From Dermatemys mawii (taxonomy: Eukaryota > Chordata > Testudines > Dermatemydidae), in the NCBI GenBank assembly GCA_007922305.1, contig ML677334.1, forward strand, positions 62,412,858 through 62,476,857: a stretch of 64,000 nt of DNA, written 5' to 3'. Every line of letters begins with the position of its first letter. Within the stretch, counting starts at the first letter, position 1. Below the pieces are notes generated by a model. That model had not been told where the DNA came from, did not search any database, and saw only the letters and a list, made by a program, of their open reading frames with translations. The position numbers and the translations under genes were made by a program. This document shows positions 46,998-58,756 of this stretch, piece by piece.

Positions 46998-47561
46998 TGT
47001 AAGGGCACGCAAGACACTGTTACGGTAGAGGGTTAAGGGCGCTCTCATCCTTGACTCCAGGAAAGGAAGGGGTGCTCATTTCCTTCCCCTCTCCCGGGGG
47101 GTGTGCTCATTCCCCCCCACCGCTCCTGGGAAGGAAAGGGTGCTTATTTCCCCCACACACACAGTGCTAGGAAGGAAAGGGTACTTTTGGCCATGACTAT
47201 CAGTTCCTGCCCTTATCCCATATTTCCCATGCCAGAGTACTTGGCTCTCACAGTTTGCTCGCCTTGAAATGAAACACCTGTGTGCATTGTGTAATACTAA
47301 CAAGACAAAAATAAGGTATTAGTTATTCATGAGGTATGCATGAGATGCAAATGTTCCTGTTATTTCTCTGCCTGTGTGCCCACGTGCAGTGGGCTTCTTC
47401 CCGAGCATTGTTCTGATGCGTCAGGTCCCCGTCTCAGTGGCAGCAACGAAGGGAGCCCCCATTGCGGGTGTGCCACTTTTGCCTTCAATCAACTCACTAC
47501 TTCTATTCAACAACTGTGTGTGTGCTTCGTTCCTAGAGGACACGGAAAGTACCCTGCACCA
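46998..47561 (+). repeat. ERV 3' LTR (564 bp)
   Basis: Begins TGTAAGGGCACGC and ends CCCTGCACCA, co-linear with the 5' LTR. The extra length of about 64 bp lies near 47080-47150, where the GGAAAGGGTGCTYATTTCC-like unit occurs in an additional copy. Confidence 0.9.
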
Positions 47562-47566
47562 CTCTC

Positions 47567-48258
47567 ATTCAAGTTATTTTTTATTATGTTTTAGGAGGAT
47601 TTCTGTTTGTTGTGAAAAAGGGTGAGGGGGAGAAAATAAATATAGACCTTCATCTGAACACTGCCTCACATGATTACAGACAAGTTTCTTTCACTCCCTA
47701 ATTTTATAAAATGAGACAAATTCTTTGCCCCTGTAAATGCATTAAACTCCATTCAAGTCCATTAAGCTTTGCCCATTTACAATCATGGGAAATTTGCCCT
47801 AAAGCGTGTGACATTGTCTGTCTTGTGAAAGTTCAAAACAATTAAATTATTACCAACATTATGCTTCTGACGTACCTATGAGGCCAGATAGTCCCATTTA
47901 TCTGACCAACAGGCCAGAGCGCAAGGGCACTTAAATAAGACCCATGAACAAAGACACTGACAGCTTCCATGCAGGAGCAGCCTGAGTTTTACGGACACTA
48001 TCACCCACGTCTATATTTTTAAAGGCTAGAATGCTTGTGGCAAACATTCAGGATAGGCAATAGCTGCCTGTTTCACCTTTTAAAATGTCATCTGTTATAT
48101 AAAAATAGTATCAGACTGGAGTTGTATCAAAAGTATTAGCAAAGCTTCTTATCAAATGAGGCATAGTTCCATTTAATTTACAAATGTGGCTATATACAAA
48201 ATACAGCTGTGTAATGCTCAGAACAGTTTACCCACTGCAGAAGAAGCATGGATTCATT
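47567..48258. other. Unannotated sequence
   Basis: No supported feature is seen. Confidence 0.4.
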
Positions 48259-48395
48259 GTAAGGCCCCAATCCTGCAAACACTAAAAACATACATGCTTA
48301 AGTTACACACAAGATGAGTTCCTAGTGGCTGCAGTGGGACTAAGGATGTAAAATAATTTAACTCCATGAGTATTTACAAGATTAGGGCCCTACTA
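48259..48395. mobile_element. Palindromic MITE relic
   Basis: CCCCAATCCTGCAAACACTA at the left and TTACAAGATTAGGG at the right are degenerate inverted ends. The centre, GTGGGACTAAGG with TGAGT words, fits a palindromic family also seen at 33783-33930. Confidence 0.5.
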
Positions 48396-48569
48396 TTTAA
48401 AAATTTGAGAATTATCTCTCAGATTTTTCCTTTTGTATTTAAACCACTTCATCAATGACACTGAGAAAAAAAAAAAACTCTACACACAGCAGTACTCATC
48501 ACATTTTTCCTATCCCTTGAACGGAACAATTCCAAGGAAATCCTCCCATTCCATTTATGGCATGTTGAT

Positions 48570-48940
48570 CACAAATACCTTTCTGGAAACAAGTGGGCGA
48601 GCTCAACAAAAGAAAAGGTTAAGAGGTGACTTGATTACAGTCAGTAAGTGCCTCCATGGGAAACTTATTTAATAATGGGTTCTTCAACCTAGCAGAGAAA
48701 GGTTTAACACAATCCAATGGCTGGAAGTGGAAGCTAGACAAATTCAGACTGGAAATAAGGGGTAGATTATTTACAGTGAGGGTAACTAACCATTGGAACA
48801 ATTTACCAAGGGTTGTGGTGGATCCTCCATCACTGAATATTTAAATCAAGATTGGGATGTTTTTTTCTAAAAATTATACGCTCTGGGAATTATTCGGGGG
48901 AAGTTCTATGGCCTGTGTTATATAAAAGGTAAGACTACAT
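48570..48940 (+). mobile_element. CR1-type LINE 3' fragment, interrupted
   Basis: Degenerate CR1 text with TTAAGAGGTGACTTGATTAC, AAATAAGGGGTAGATTATTT, GTGGTGGATCCTCCATCACT. At 48940 it is cut by a hAT-like element and resumes at 49230. Confidence 0.85.
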
Positions 48941-49229
48941 CAGGATCCTCAAATGTCATTGCACCACGACCCCCTTCTGACAACAAAAATTACTACATTA
49001 CCCTGGGAAGAGGAACCGAAGCCCAAGCCCCAGTACCCAGGGCAGGAGGGCCAAAGCTCAGTCATCCTGCGGGAAGTACCAAAGCTTGAGGGCTTCAGCT
49101 CTGGGTGGTGGGGCTCAGACCTTGGCTTCAGCCCTGAGCCTCAGCAAGTCTAATGGCAGCCCTGGTGACCCCATTAAACTGGAGCGACAACCCACTTTAG
49201 AGTCCCGACCCACAGTTTGTGAACTGCTG
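48941..49229. mobile_element. hAT-like MITE inserted in a CR1 copy
   Basis: 289 bp from CAGGATCCTCAAATG to CAGTTTGTGAACTGCTG. It is flanked by GACTACAT (48933-48940) and GACTAGAT (49230-49237), an 8-bp target duplication with one mismatch. The body has CCAAGCCCCAGTACC, GGCTTCAGCCCTGAGC and similar text typical of a turtle hAT-like family. The open frame inside is compositional. Confidence 0.88.
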
Positions 49230-49290
49230 GACTAGATGATCACAATGTCCTCTTTCTGGAGTCGGAATCTATGGACTATGATCAATCAAG
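49230..49290 (+). mobile_element. CR1-type LINE tail after the hAT insertion
   Basis: GACTAGATGATCACAATG and the AATCTATGGACTATGA tail complete the CR1 3' end begun at 48570-48940. Confidence 0.85.
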
Positions 49291-50174
49291 ATTTTAAATT
49301 CTCTTATACAGATTCTCATCATACCAAAATTAATTCCACAGACACCATATTTTATTTACATTACAAGCATAAGTCTTTAAAAGTCTATCCCGCTAGTTTT
49401 ATTTTGAAAAGCCGTTATTTTTAGAATACTTCTTGGTATGCAAGCACCTATATTCCTCAGCATTTGTTAAGAACACATGATTGTTCCATCATTCTAATGA
49501 TCAGTGGATTCCAGAAGGTATTTGATGTATTCCACATAGAATCCTGAGCCCAAACATTGGCATCCACATCGCCAAAAAATAAAAGCAGCTTGTATGTGAG
49601 ATGGGTGGACATGCACTAAACTGCAAGTCTGCGGTATCTTTGCATCCCAAATCTGTTTTGGAAATCTTGACTTGTCACACATTTGTACTGAAATCTCCCG
49701 AGTGTGGGGCAAGTAGGAAGTTGCACCCCAATTCATAGAAATGAAGGCCATAAGGAACTAGCATGATCATCTAGACTGAACTGCACAACACACACCAAAG
49801 AAATTGTTCATATCTTACATGAGCATGTCAGCTTTAGGTTTAAGGGCAAATCATTTACATGCAGATTGCAACAAACACAGCAGAGAAATGTGCGTGTTTA
49901 GTCCTACGGTTAAGTTGAATGGTTGCAGAATCTGGTCAATTCTATTTGCATTTGCTATGATGGTGAAGGATGAAAGAGGAAAAGGAGACAGTGCCTAGTA
50001 CACTGGGGCCCTGATCTACAATTTCAAACTCTAAGATCTACTGCAATACAAATGAACAAACAAACAGCAGCAGCTATGCCAGGATGATATCTGAAAGTGT
50101 GAATGTTTTGCATACAAAACAGCACAATTAGAGAGAGAAAGGTTGGGATTCAGCATCTCACTGTAGCTCTCTCA
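49291..50174. other. Unannotated sequence
   Basis: No supported feature is seen. Confidence 0.4.
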
Positions 50175-50490
50175 CAGTGGTAGGCAATCTGCAGCCGTCA
50201 GGGTAATCTGCTGGTGGGCCGCTAGACAGTTTCACATTAACAAGGCTGCCCACAGCTCCCAGTGGCCGCAGTTCACCCTTCCCAGCCAATGGGAGCTGTG
50301 GTAAGTAGCAGCTAACACATCTCTGCAGCCCGTGCCACTTCCTGCAGCTCCCATTGGTTGGGAAGGGTGAATCACGGCCACTGGTAGCTGTGGGCAACCA
50401 CGCAAATGTAAACAAACTGTCTTGCAGCCCACCAGTGAAGTACCCTGACAGGCCACGTGCAGCACACAGGCCGTACGTTGTTTACCACTG
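50175..50490. mobile_element. hAT-like MITE, 316 bp, with long inverted arms
   Basis: It starts CAGTGGTAGGCAATCTGCAG and ends GGCCGTACGTTGTTTACCACTG-like, an inverted pair with a few mismatches. Inner arms include CAGCTCCCAGTGGCC and CCAATGGGAGCTG against CAGCTCCCATTGG and GGCCACTGGTAGCTG, so the whole unit is nearly palindromic. The flanking 8-mers do not match well. Confidence 0.78.
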
Positions 50491-53378
50491 CAAGTCTAGT
50501 ACCTACCAAAAGATAAAGTTGACCTGTGCATTCATCTGTTACTCTAACTATAAATAGTTAACAAATAAGCAAAATCAGGGTTTTAAGTGTGATTACTATA
50601 TGCAGACCAAGAAAAGTTAGCTAATAAATTCTAAAGAGACCATGTTCTAATACATTCCGTTTTTCCCTAAGAGATAGCCTCTTACGCAGTACCACGAGAA
50701 ATCCATTGCTAAACTGCTCATTAGTACTGTAATTGATAGCATCACATAAGGCAGTGCATGTACCATGTCAAAGCAGAAGGTGAGAAAAATATCAAAGTAG
50801 CAATTTTCTCTTCCTTCAGTTTTTTTTCCTCTACTTGGATGTGATTTGTTAGAATGTGCTTAGTGATTTGATGGGGGTTTTTCCCCAGTCAAATGGAACA
50901 TTATTAATGCATATGTAGACGAGTGCCTGTCACTTTCTGACATCTGTTATAACAGAGCCATCGGCTGGGTTTGCAAATCAGGTCTCAATAGGGGACTGTA
51001 TTTCTTTCTGCTGTTGCTGCATTGCAAAGTAATATCTATTGATCATCAACTGGAACTGTAGTATGTCAACAGTGACTTCAAATGCTGATGCGAGTTCTTC
51101 TGTGACTTTGTACATCAAATATATTTATGTTGCTGTAGTTGGGTGGGTGGGTGGAGAAGCCAGGGCTTGGATTTATTATGAGAGCTATGTGAATAACTGA
51201 CTTTTCTGTGCAGTGACTGAAATGAAAAATTGAAGAAAAAAGTTTTCAGTCAAACAAAACGTTTCCATTCAATCTGCTTAACGTTTCTTTTTTGTTTATC
51301 TTTTTAAACAAAATTGAAGTAAAACGTATCATAAAAAATAAAATCTTTAGTTTCTAAAATCTCAAAATGAAACATTTTGATTTGAGAGGCTGGTTCCGAC
51401 AGAAACAATTTGGTGAATTTAACATGAATTAATGAAATATTTCAGTCACCCTGAATCTGCATTTTTTGGTATAAAAAGGAAAAAAAAGTATTGTTCAAGA
51501 GATTGTGCCCAGCACAATCTATTAGAGAAAGAACTGCTCTGCCCCAAAGGTGGTTTAATAGCAAATTTAAAATTATTTTAAAACATAAAAATAAAACCAT
51601 CACATATAATACAGGCTATACATGTGCCATGCTAAATGCAAGGAGAAAAATCAAGATTTTTTTTTCCTATAAAAGACACTCAGTTCTAAAAGTTTACAGA
51701 GATTATAAAGACCCGTTCCCAATCTCCCTTGATGCACTAGCCAGCCCCCTACATATTCCAGATACACACAGATTAAAGAGAGTTGTTGATGCCTTATTGA
51801 AAATAGAAGTAAAAATCCTATTTAAAAAGTATGCTATTTTGCCTAGCCAATATTTGCTGTATTTCACCCCCATGCTGTTTTACTACAATGTAAAATGTTC
51901 ACTATCTAAGCAATCCTGCATCTGAATCTCCAATTGGAAATTCTAATTATATATAGCAGTAGAATATAGCTCTAGCTCTGAGACCATTGTCAAATGATGT
52001 GGACAAGAGTAGGTGACTGCACTCTTAAGTAGCTCTCTAACTAGATGTGCCCATGATCTGGCTGCAAACTTTGCAGTGTCCCAAGGCCCCCAGGATACTT
52101 CCTGCATGGCACTCCATTCTCTGTCAAGGAGGATAGGACTTTTCCTCCCTCACCTTCCCTGTATTAATGAGATGATCCTGGTCACCCCAAATCTGAGCCC
52201 ATGGAGGGTGACCAGGAGCACCGCTGCAGACACCTTTCAGAGAGAATCTCCAACCTGTGAAACAATTGTCAAGTTAGCCTGCAACACTTGCTGACCTCCT
52301 CAGCTAACCCAGTAACCTTGGGACCTCCCCTGAGCCCTGTGGCTAACTCCATCGCTCCACATGTTGCAGTTGCTCCAGCCCTAGGTTGGGGGGATAAGTG
52401 GCTGCTCCCCCACATCCTGCTTATTTTCCCAGTAGGCAATTCCCCCATGTCATGCCAGTCTCTCCTCTAAATCCCCAACTGCAGTGTTGGAGAAGAAGGG
52501 GTTAAATTCCCATATCCACCATCCTGTCCACCCACTGCCAGGCTCTCCCCTGTGTACAGCATCATGCTCTCCCCAGCCATGCATCTCTCCCTTAACTCAC
52601 AGGCCCTTCAACCACACCTTGATGTCCTTCCGGTTCGCCCCTGCCATTAGTTATTGTGCCTTTTGCCGTTCTTGAGCTCTCTCTAGGACCCAGGAGGAAG
52701 AACACATCACCCTGGTCTGGCTCTGCTTGGGCTGGAGTGCCTTGTAACCCTTGAACTGCTGCTGCGACAGCTTCTGCTGCAAGAACACAAAGAACTTCAG
52801 TCAGCTCTTGGCCTGCCTCCCCAATCCTTCATGCTTGTCGCCCTGCACTGGCAGGATTTGCCTCCCGCCCACCCCCAACCCCCACAACACCTCTGTGATT
52901 CACATGGGGAAATGGGTCCCCAGGCTGCATCTCCTCAACTTCACCCCTTGCAGAGCACCATATAGTCCATGTACCAACTGAGATCTTGGGGCTCTAGCCC
53001 ACATGTAGGAGGCAGGGATACACCCATCCTAGCCATGCTGTCTTCAGAAGCCCAGAGGGGACTCCTGCTCCTTCCTTTCCCCCCCCCCCCCCCTCCTGAT
53101 CGAGCCCCGCATACTGGACATAACACAATGTGAATGTCTGTGCACATAAGCGCACAGACCTAGCTGTGTGAACATGACACGTGAAATGTTATTATGCAGT
53201 CTATTAGACGGCTAACAAACCTGGTTTATATTGCTCTGTTTCCCTCCATCAGGAAGGAAACCAACTATTCTTAAACCTGTGTTCCATATACAAAGCCAAA
53301 TATAACACACTTATAAAACAGGCTAGGAAAAAGATTGAAAGCATCCTCAATTTTACTAGTCTCACATATCTTTCTTCC
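50491..53378. other. Unannotated; AT-rich, then a GC-richer stretch
   Basis: The sequence at 51491-51925 stays open on + for 144 codons without an ATG start and has no recognised domain. From about 52060 to 53120 the text is C-rich, with a 15-bp C-run at about 53079-53093; no gene or known repeat was assigned there. Confidence 0.35.
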
Positions 53379-53790
53379 TGTGATGGGGTGTACAAACCTC
53401 ACACTGGGCAACAAGGGGTTAAGGGATTATTTGGGGCTCAGCCAGTCCAGTCCACCACACCAGCAGCAAATGCTCCATCTCCTGGAGAAATTAAAAGGCA
53501 GGGAATTAGCTCATTTGGCTAGCAGAACTGGAGGGTAGAAGACCTGCAGTCCAAGCCAAAGCAGAGCAGCGCCTAAGACTCTGACACAGCTGCCTAGAGG
53601 GATCCTCCTGAGGGAAGGTAGGACCCACCCCTAAGATACCCAGAAAGGAAAGTATCCTGTGGAACTTGGACATTGGCAACCCCCTTTACTTACCATGGTT
53701 TGGGTTTCCACAACAGGGAAAAGCCTTGGACTAAGCTGACAGAGGGGAGTAGATGAGAGAAAGAGGCCCAGTGAAAAGTCTTAAGCAGCC
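53379..53790 (+). repeat. Probable LTR 5' part
   Basis: TGTGATGGGGTGTACAAACC at 53379, followed by ACACTGGGCAACAAGGGGTT and GGAGAAATTAAAAGGCAGGG, matches my memory of a turtle LTR start. The 3' end and target duplication were not found. Confidence 0.45.
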
Positions 53791-54902
53791 TTGGTTGTCA
53801 GACTACTAGTAGCCCACAGGCCCTGGGTCGGAGCCCAGTGAAATATTAGCAAGGCTTTGCTCCCCACAATGCCCTCTGCAGTCAGGAGTTGCAGCCGTGA
53901 CCACGCTCCCCAAAAGATGCTCCCATGCTTTCTGATAGCTGCAATTCCCTGCTGGATTCTTGATGCACTACTCCTAGTTATAAGGGTTAGATCACCCATT
54001 CTTTGAACAGAAATGGTAAACAGTCTTAGGTAAGTTTGTTCAGCATTTGTTGTTCACAGCCCAAAGTCTGGAATATATTTACAAATATCTGTTTGTCAAA
54101 CAAGTATTACAAACATGTTTGTCAGTCAAAGGCTTGATCTCGATAGGAAATTGAAGGGGAGAAAGATAGACTGGATCCACTGAATAAACTGTCTGCATCA
54201 TATTTCAACCAGCTCTACCCACAGTTCTAACTTGAAAGGGAGAATAAAGAGCAGATAAACTCTTAACTAAAACACACATTCTAAAAGCAGCTGGCTCTCT
54301 TCATCTGGAGATTGCAGATACTGCCACTCCTACCACTACATTTTAAGGAAGTACGTACATTCTCAGGGTTTCAGAGGACCACCTGGAAGAAATATACAGA
54401 GGGTATTTATCTCAGATTTATACAATCTTGAATATACAGATTAATATAAAAATCATAGCAGAAAACCATGCAAAGCAAAGAAAACATTAAAATCAGTTGC
54501 TAGGGTTCCAAATAAAGTTGGTGAAACCCATTTGAAAGGATTAATCCTTGTCTGGATTAATCCTTGTCTGGAGAAATAATAGAAAAACAAGTGTGATAAA
54601 CACAGGATCAACAAATTACAAACTTGCTGCCAAAAGCCATTTGAATGTCACATCATCAGCTTGAAATGGGCTTGAGTAAACGTACTACAGCATTTGTAAC
54701 AGTAGCTTTTCCACTGATTCAAATGATACTACACAGAATTAAACTATGCTGCCATTGTCAGTTTAAATCAGAGCAATTACAGTCTTGAAAATGATAACAC
54801 TTCAATCTATTATTAAAGACTGAAGAACTTCAACTGCCCAGTGAAATCACAGCAGAATAAAGACTTTTGTAGATTCCACCAAACTCACAGTACTAGAGCA
54901 GA
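53791..54902. other. Unannotated sequence
   Basis: No supported gene. ATTAATCCTTGTCTGG occurs twice in tandem at 54539-54570. Confidence 0.4.
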
Positions 54903-54910
54903 GCCCAGAT

Positions 54911-55367
54911 CGGGGTGAGCAAACTACAGCCCACAGGCGACACGTGGCCACATTTTTATCTGGCCCACGCTCCCAGGCTGGGGGTGCTGGGCCAAGCACG
55001 GCAAGCCGCGGGGCCCCACACCTGGCTGAGCACAGTAATCAAGTTGGGACAGGGCCTTAGGTGCTGGGGTCCCTGGGGGTGGTGGTTAGGGTTGGTGTCA
55101 GGAGGGGGTAGTCAGGGAACAAAGAGAAGGGTGGCTAGATAGGGGGTGGGGTCCTGGGGGGGGCAGTTAGAGTGGGGGGGTCTCTGAGGGAGTGATCAGA
55201 GGATAAGGAACAGGGTGGGTTGGGAGTTCTGAGGGGGGCAGGAAGTGGATAGGGGTCAGATGGGGGCAGAGCCAGGCTGTTTGGCGAGGCACAGCCTTCC
55301 CTACTTGGCCCTCCTCACAATTTTGAGCCCCAGTGTGGGCCTAGGGCCAAAAAGTTTGCCTGCCACG
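54911..55367. mobile_element. hAT-like MITE, GGGCAAAC family, copy 1
   Basis: 457 bp from CGGGGTGAGCAAAC to GTTTGCCTGCCACG. Flanked by GCCCAGAT (54903-54910) and GCCTAGAT (55368-55375), 7 of 8 identical. The interior is G-rich with recurring GGTGGG and GTCAGGAGGGGG words. It shares its termini with 57952-58587 and 58757-59452. Confidence 0.85.
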
Positions 55368-55375
55368 GCCTAGAT

Positions 55376-57730
55376 TATCTGGCTGAAATCACACAATCAC
55401 TATGGGAAAAGCCAGAGGGTCAGGGGAGGAAGAGCAATAGTTGTGAAAACCCTGCAGTTTATTCCCCTGTGGATTGTCTCCTTTTATTTCCCATCAGAGA
55501 GGCGGATCTTATCCTCCTGCCGAATGAACAAGGTGTTTCACCTCAAGCGCTAAGTCCTGAGAGATATACAGGAAGCCAAAGCCATCTGCACACAGGTCCT
55601 GACCCTGAGCTAGTTCCTGTGGAGGCAGCTGCCTGGTACAAGTCAGCCGTTCAGGCAGGTACTTGATGCCAGCAGCCTAAAGGAGTGCCCTGCTGCATGG
55701 AGGGTAACATGCAGACAGTTACTGCAGTGCCAGGCTGTATTAATTTTTTGTACGAATTCCCTCCAGTGATTGTTAGGGGGAAGAAGTGCCTCTTCTCAGC
55801 CCTTATGACAATGGAGTTACATTGGTGTGAGCGAGGACAAAACGAGGTGCAATGTGTTACATGAGCCAACAAGCTGAATTAGGATACTGGCCTGCTGAGC
55901 CATTACCTCCCAACCATGTAGCATTGAGATTGTTATGGGAAAAGCAATGACTATTCACATCCTGCAAGTCAACATGCAATTTATAAGTGCAGGTCTCCTA
56001 GAGTACTGAAGACAATCTCAAAGACCATTCAAAGAAATAGGTCTGAACCACCCATGTGTCTGCTAGTCCACAACAAAACAGCATCAGTGAGAAAACCCCT
56101 ATGGACTCCAACACACAATTTATAACCATCCCATAAATATGGACATGTGCATCTTTTGAATAGTCAAACCTTCTCAGGAGCAGTAAACGGTGTTTTCTTC
56201 AGCCGTGCTTGCTCACAGCACACACATAATTAGTGTCAACTGTGGTTTCAAAATTTATTAATCTTTCCTTACAAACTGTAGGGATCAATTTAAGTTGCTT
56301 GATAAAAAGGGAGAAGACAAAAATGAAAGCCATTGTTTCATGCTGTCATGTAATAATACCACACTGGAATACTGCAATCTGTATTGATTTTATTTAGCTA
56401 CCAATTCTAAAAAGGAGCTCTGCTTTCTCTTCCCACCTTGTGATTCAATAAGGGAACTGTCAGGTTATATGAGTGAGAGTATTTGGAGTGGTGTAACAAC
56501 ACCACTAGATTTCTCACATTGTTTGGTACCCCAGTCAGAGTGAAAAAAGGAAAGGGCTAAGTAAATGTTAAGCGTTCCATCAAAAAAAGGGTTTTATTAT
56601 TATTAGGCTAAGTGTTCCATTCAGCAGCAAGATGAACAAAAAATGGAATTTGAAAATCAAATTATAATCATTCAGGTGTTTTAAATAATTCACCTACTTA
56701 GGTGTAAAGTGAGGCTGAAGAAAACTGCCTTTTGGACTGATCCTGCTAATCCTACTCAAACCCACAAATATAATGAGATGATGTAAGTAGGCCAGGAATG
56801 ATTAATACTCTGTGTGTTTAAATTCATGAAATGCATCACCACACGGAACACACACAAAACCCACCCACACCACGCTTGGCTGACTTGAAACTTTTTCAAG
56901 CAACATTAACATTTTCACCCAAACTCTTTATTTCAGTGATGGCCAAAGTGCTGCTGAAGCCACCCATATCAGTCATGCTGGATCCTGTAATCTGCATTCC
57001 AGTCACAACAGACACCATTTCATGCAATATATAAGCATCCTTCTGGCTCTAATGCCTGTCAAGTTGCCAAGCTGTTCCTTAAATGCAGTTAAAATGTACT
57101 TCTTCTAGACTGGCCAGTGCCCTGTTACATGGAAGTAATAGCTTGAAGCATGTGGTGCAGCCCAGCACCACTCAGATGCAGCTCTACAAAAAGATATTTC
57201 TGTCACTGCTCAAAAATCACTGCAAACAGCAGCACGATGCAGTCAAATGCTGCATAGTTTGATTGAGCTAAGCTCAGAATCCAACAGAGCTGTTCTGCCT
57301 GCTGCTCACTAACATCCACTGAACCAACAGCGGGAGGTGTCAATATTGACATACAAAAGAGCTCCCTCCTACCCAAAGATTCTGTCTACTCTTGAAAGAA
57401 AGTGCTCACTTGATGAATTTCAAGTTTTGGTTGTTCTCCATCCTCAGACTACTACATTGACTACAGCCACATCGGACAGTGCATTTGAGCAATTTATTCA
57501 GATACTAAAGGCTACCAGATTAAATCTGTGAGCTCTAGAATTAAGAGACTTCAAGGCCTTAATCATCCATGAAAATCTGTTTCCATTCACCTCCCCTACA
57601 AAGCCATGTCTGCCTGGATTTACTACATCCCAAGGGCTTGATTTTAAGACATTGTAACGGCATGCACAAGCATGGTAATCATTCATGCAAATGATCAGTT
57701 AGATACCTAGCTGATCACATATGCACACAA
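55376..57730. other. Unannotated sequence
   Basis: About 2.3 kb with no supported gene or repeat. Confidence 0.4.
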
Positions 57731-57795
57731 ATCATAGAATCGTACGACTTGAAGGGACCTCAAGAGATCATCTAGTCCAGTCCCCTGCAGACATA
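57731..57795 (-). mobile_element. CR1 3' tail fragment, - strand
   Basis: ATCATAGAATCGTACGACTT, GAAGGGACCTCAAGAGATCA and TCTAGTCCAGTCCCCTGCAG are the reverse complement of the conserved CR1 3' end. Only about 65 bp remain. Confidence 0.8.
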
Positions 57796-57951
57796 CTTTG
57801 AGATGCAAAGGTTAAGAGCCTGGGCATAATATGTTTTGTCCAAAATTCTGCATTATTATAAATACAGTGAACACACTACAAGGGTTGTGAGACGCATTAG
57901 AATCCAACAAAAGTTGGAAGAATTATTCTTCCAGCAACAGTGAGCTTATAG

Positions 57952-58587
57952 CAGGGGTGGGCAAACTTTCTGGCCTGAGGGCCACATCGGGGTTCAAAAT
58001 TGTATGGAGGGCCGGGTAGGGAAGACTGTGCCCCACCAAACAGCCTGGCCCCGCCCCCTATCTGGCCCCCTCCCATTTCCTGCTCCTTACTTACCCCCTC
58101 AGAACCTTCAACCCATCCAACCCACCCGCTCCTTGTCCCCTGACTACTCCTTCCAGAAACTCCCCTACCCCAATCACTCTCCAGGACCCCAACACCTATC
58201 CAACCCCTCTGCTCCCTGTCCCTTGACTGCTCTGACCCCTAGCCACACCCCAACCCCCGACCGCCCCCCTGGTACTCTCACACCCTATCCAATCCTCCCT
58301 CCCCTGACCACCAGCACCCGCCGAGACCCTCTGGCCCTTATCCAACCCCCCGCTCCCAGCCCCCTTACCACGCTGCTCAGAACAGCATGTCCAGCCCAGA
58401 GCCAGACACGCTGCTGTGCTGATCTGCTGGAGCACACAACCCCTCGCCCTGAGCGCTGCTCACGCAGCGTACTGAGGCTGCAGGGGAAGGGGGAGGAGCT
58501 AGACTCCCCAGCCAAGAGCTCAGGGGGCTGGACAGAATTGGCCCACAGGCCAGATGTGACCCACAGGCTGTAGTTTGCCCACCCCTG
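57952..58587. mobile_element. hAT-like MITE, GGGCAAAC family, copy 2
   Basis: 636 bp from CAGGGGTGGGCAAACT to AGTTTGCCCACCCCTG, a perfect 16-bp inverted pair. Flanked by GCTTATAG (57944-57951) and GGTTATAG (58588-58595), 7 of 8 identical. The C-rich body explains the long Pro-rich frame at 58004-58573. Confidence 0.92.
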
Positions 58588-58756
58588 GGTTATAGGGTAG
58601 CTGGCTCTGCAAACAGATGAGAGACAAGGTGAACTCACTATGAGACATTCTCCCCTAAATGAAAAATATTCTACAGCACCATATTTTGAAAAATGACCTG
58701 AAGTTTTTAAAGGACAGCCCTGCTTATAACAGATATTGATAACAACGTGCCTAAAG

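Larger units (their letters stand above)
44466..47561 (+). mobile_element. Endogenous retrovirus, 3.1 kb, both LTRs, internally deleted
   Basis: Two related LTRs bracket a 2.03-kb interior. CTCTC at 44461-44465 and 47562-47566 is a perfect 5-bp target duplication. A primer-binding site follows the 5' LTR and a purine tract precedes the 3' LTR. The interior holds gag-like and protease-like relics, but no reverse transcriptase, RNase H or integrase is visible, so it could move only with help from another element. Stops and a frameshift show that none of the proteins is intact. Confidence 0.88.

Noticed and set aside
52013..53147. C-rich stretch as a host gene 5' end
   Set aside because: CpG-poor, no exon with conserved text, short frames only.
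58004..58573. 189-codon Pro/Thr-rich frame
   Set aside because: Lies entirely inside a hAT-like MITE bounded by perfect inverted ends and a target duplication.
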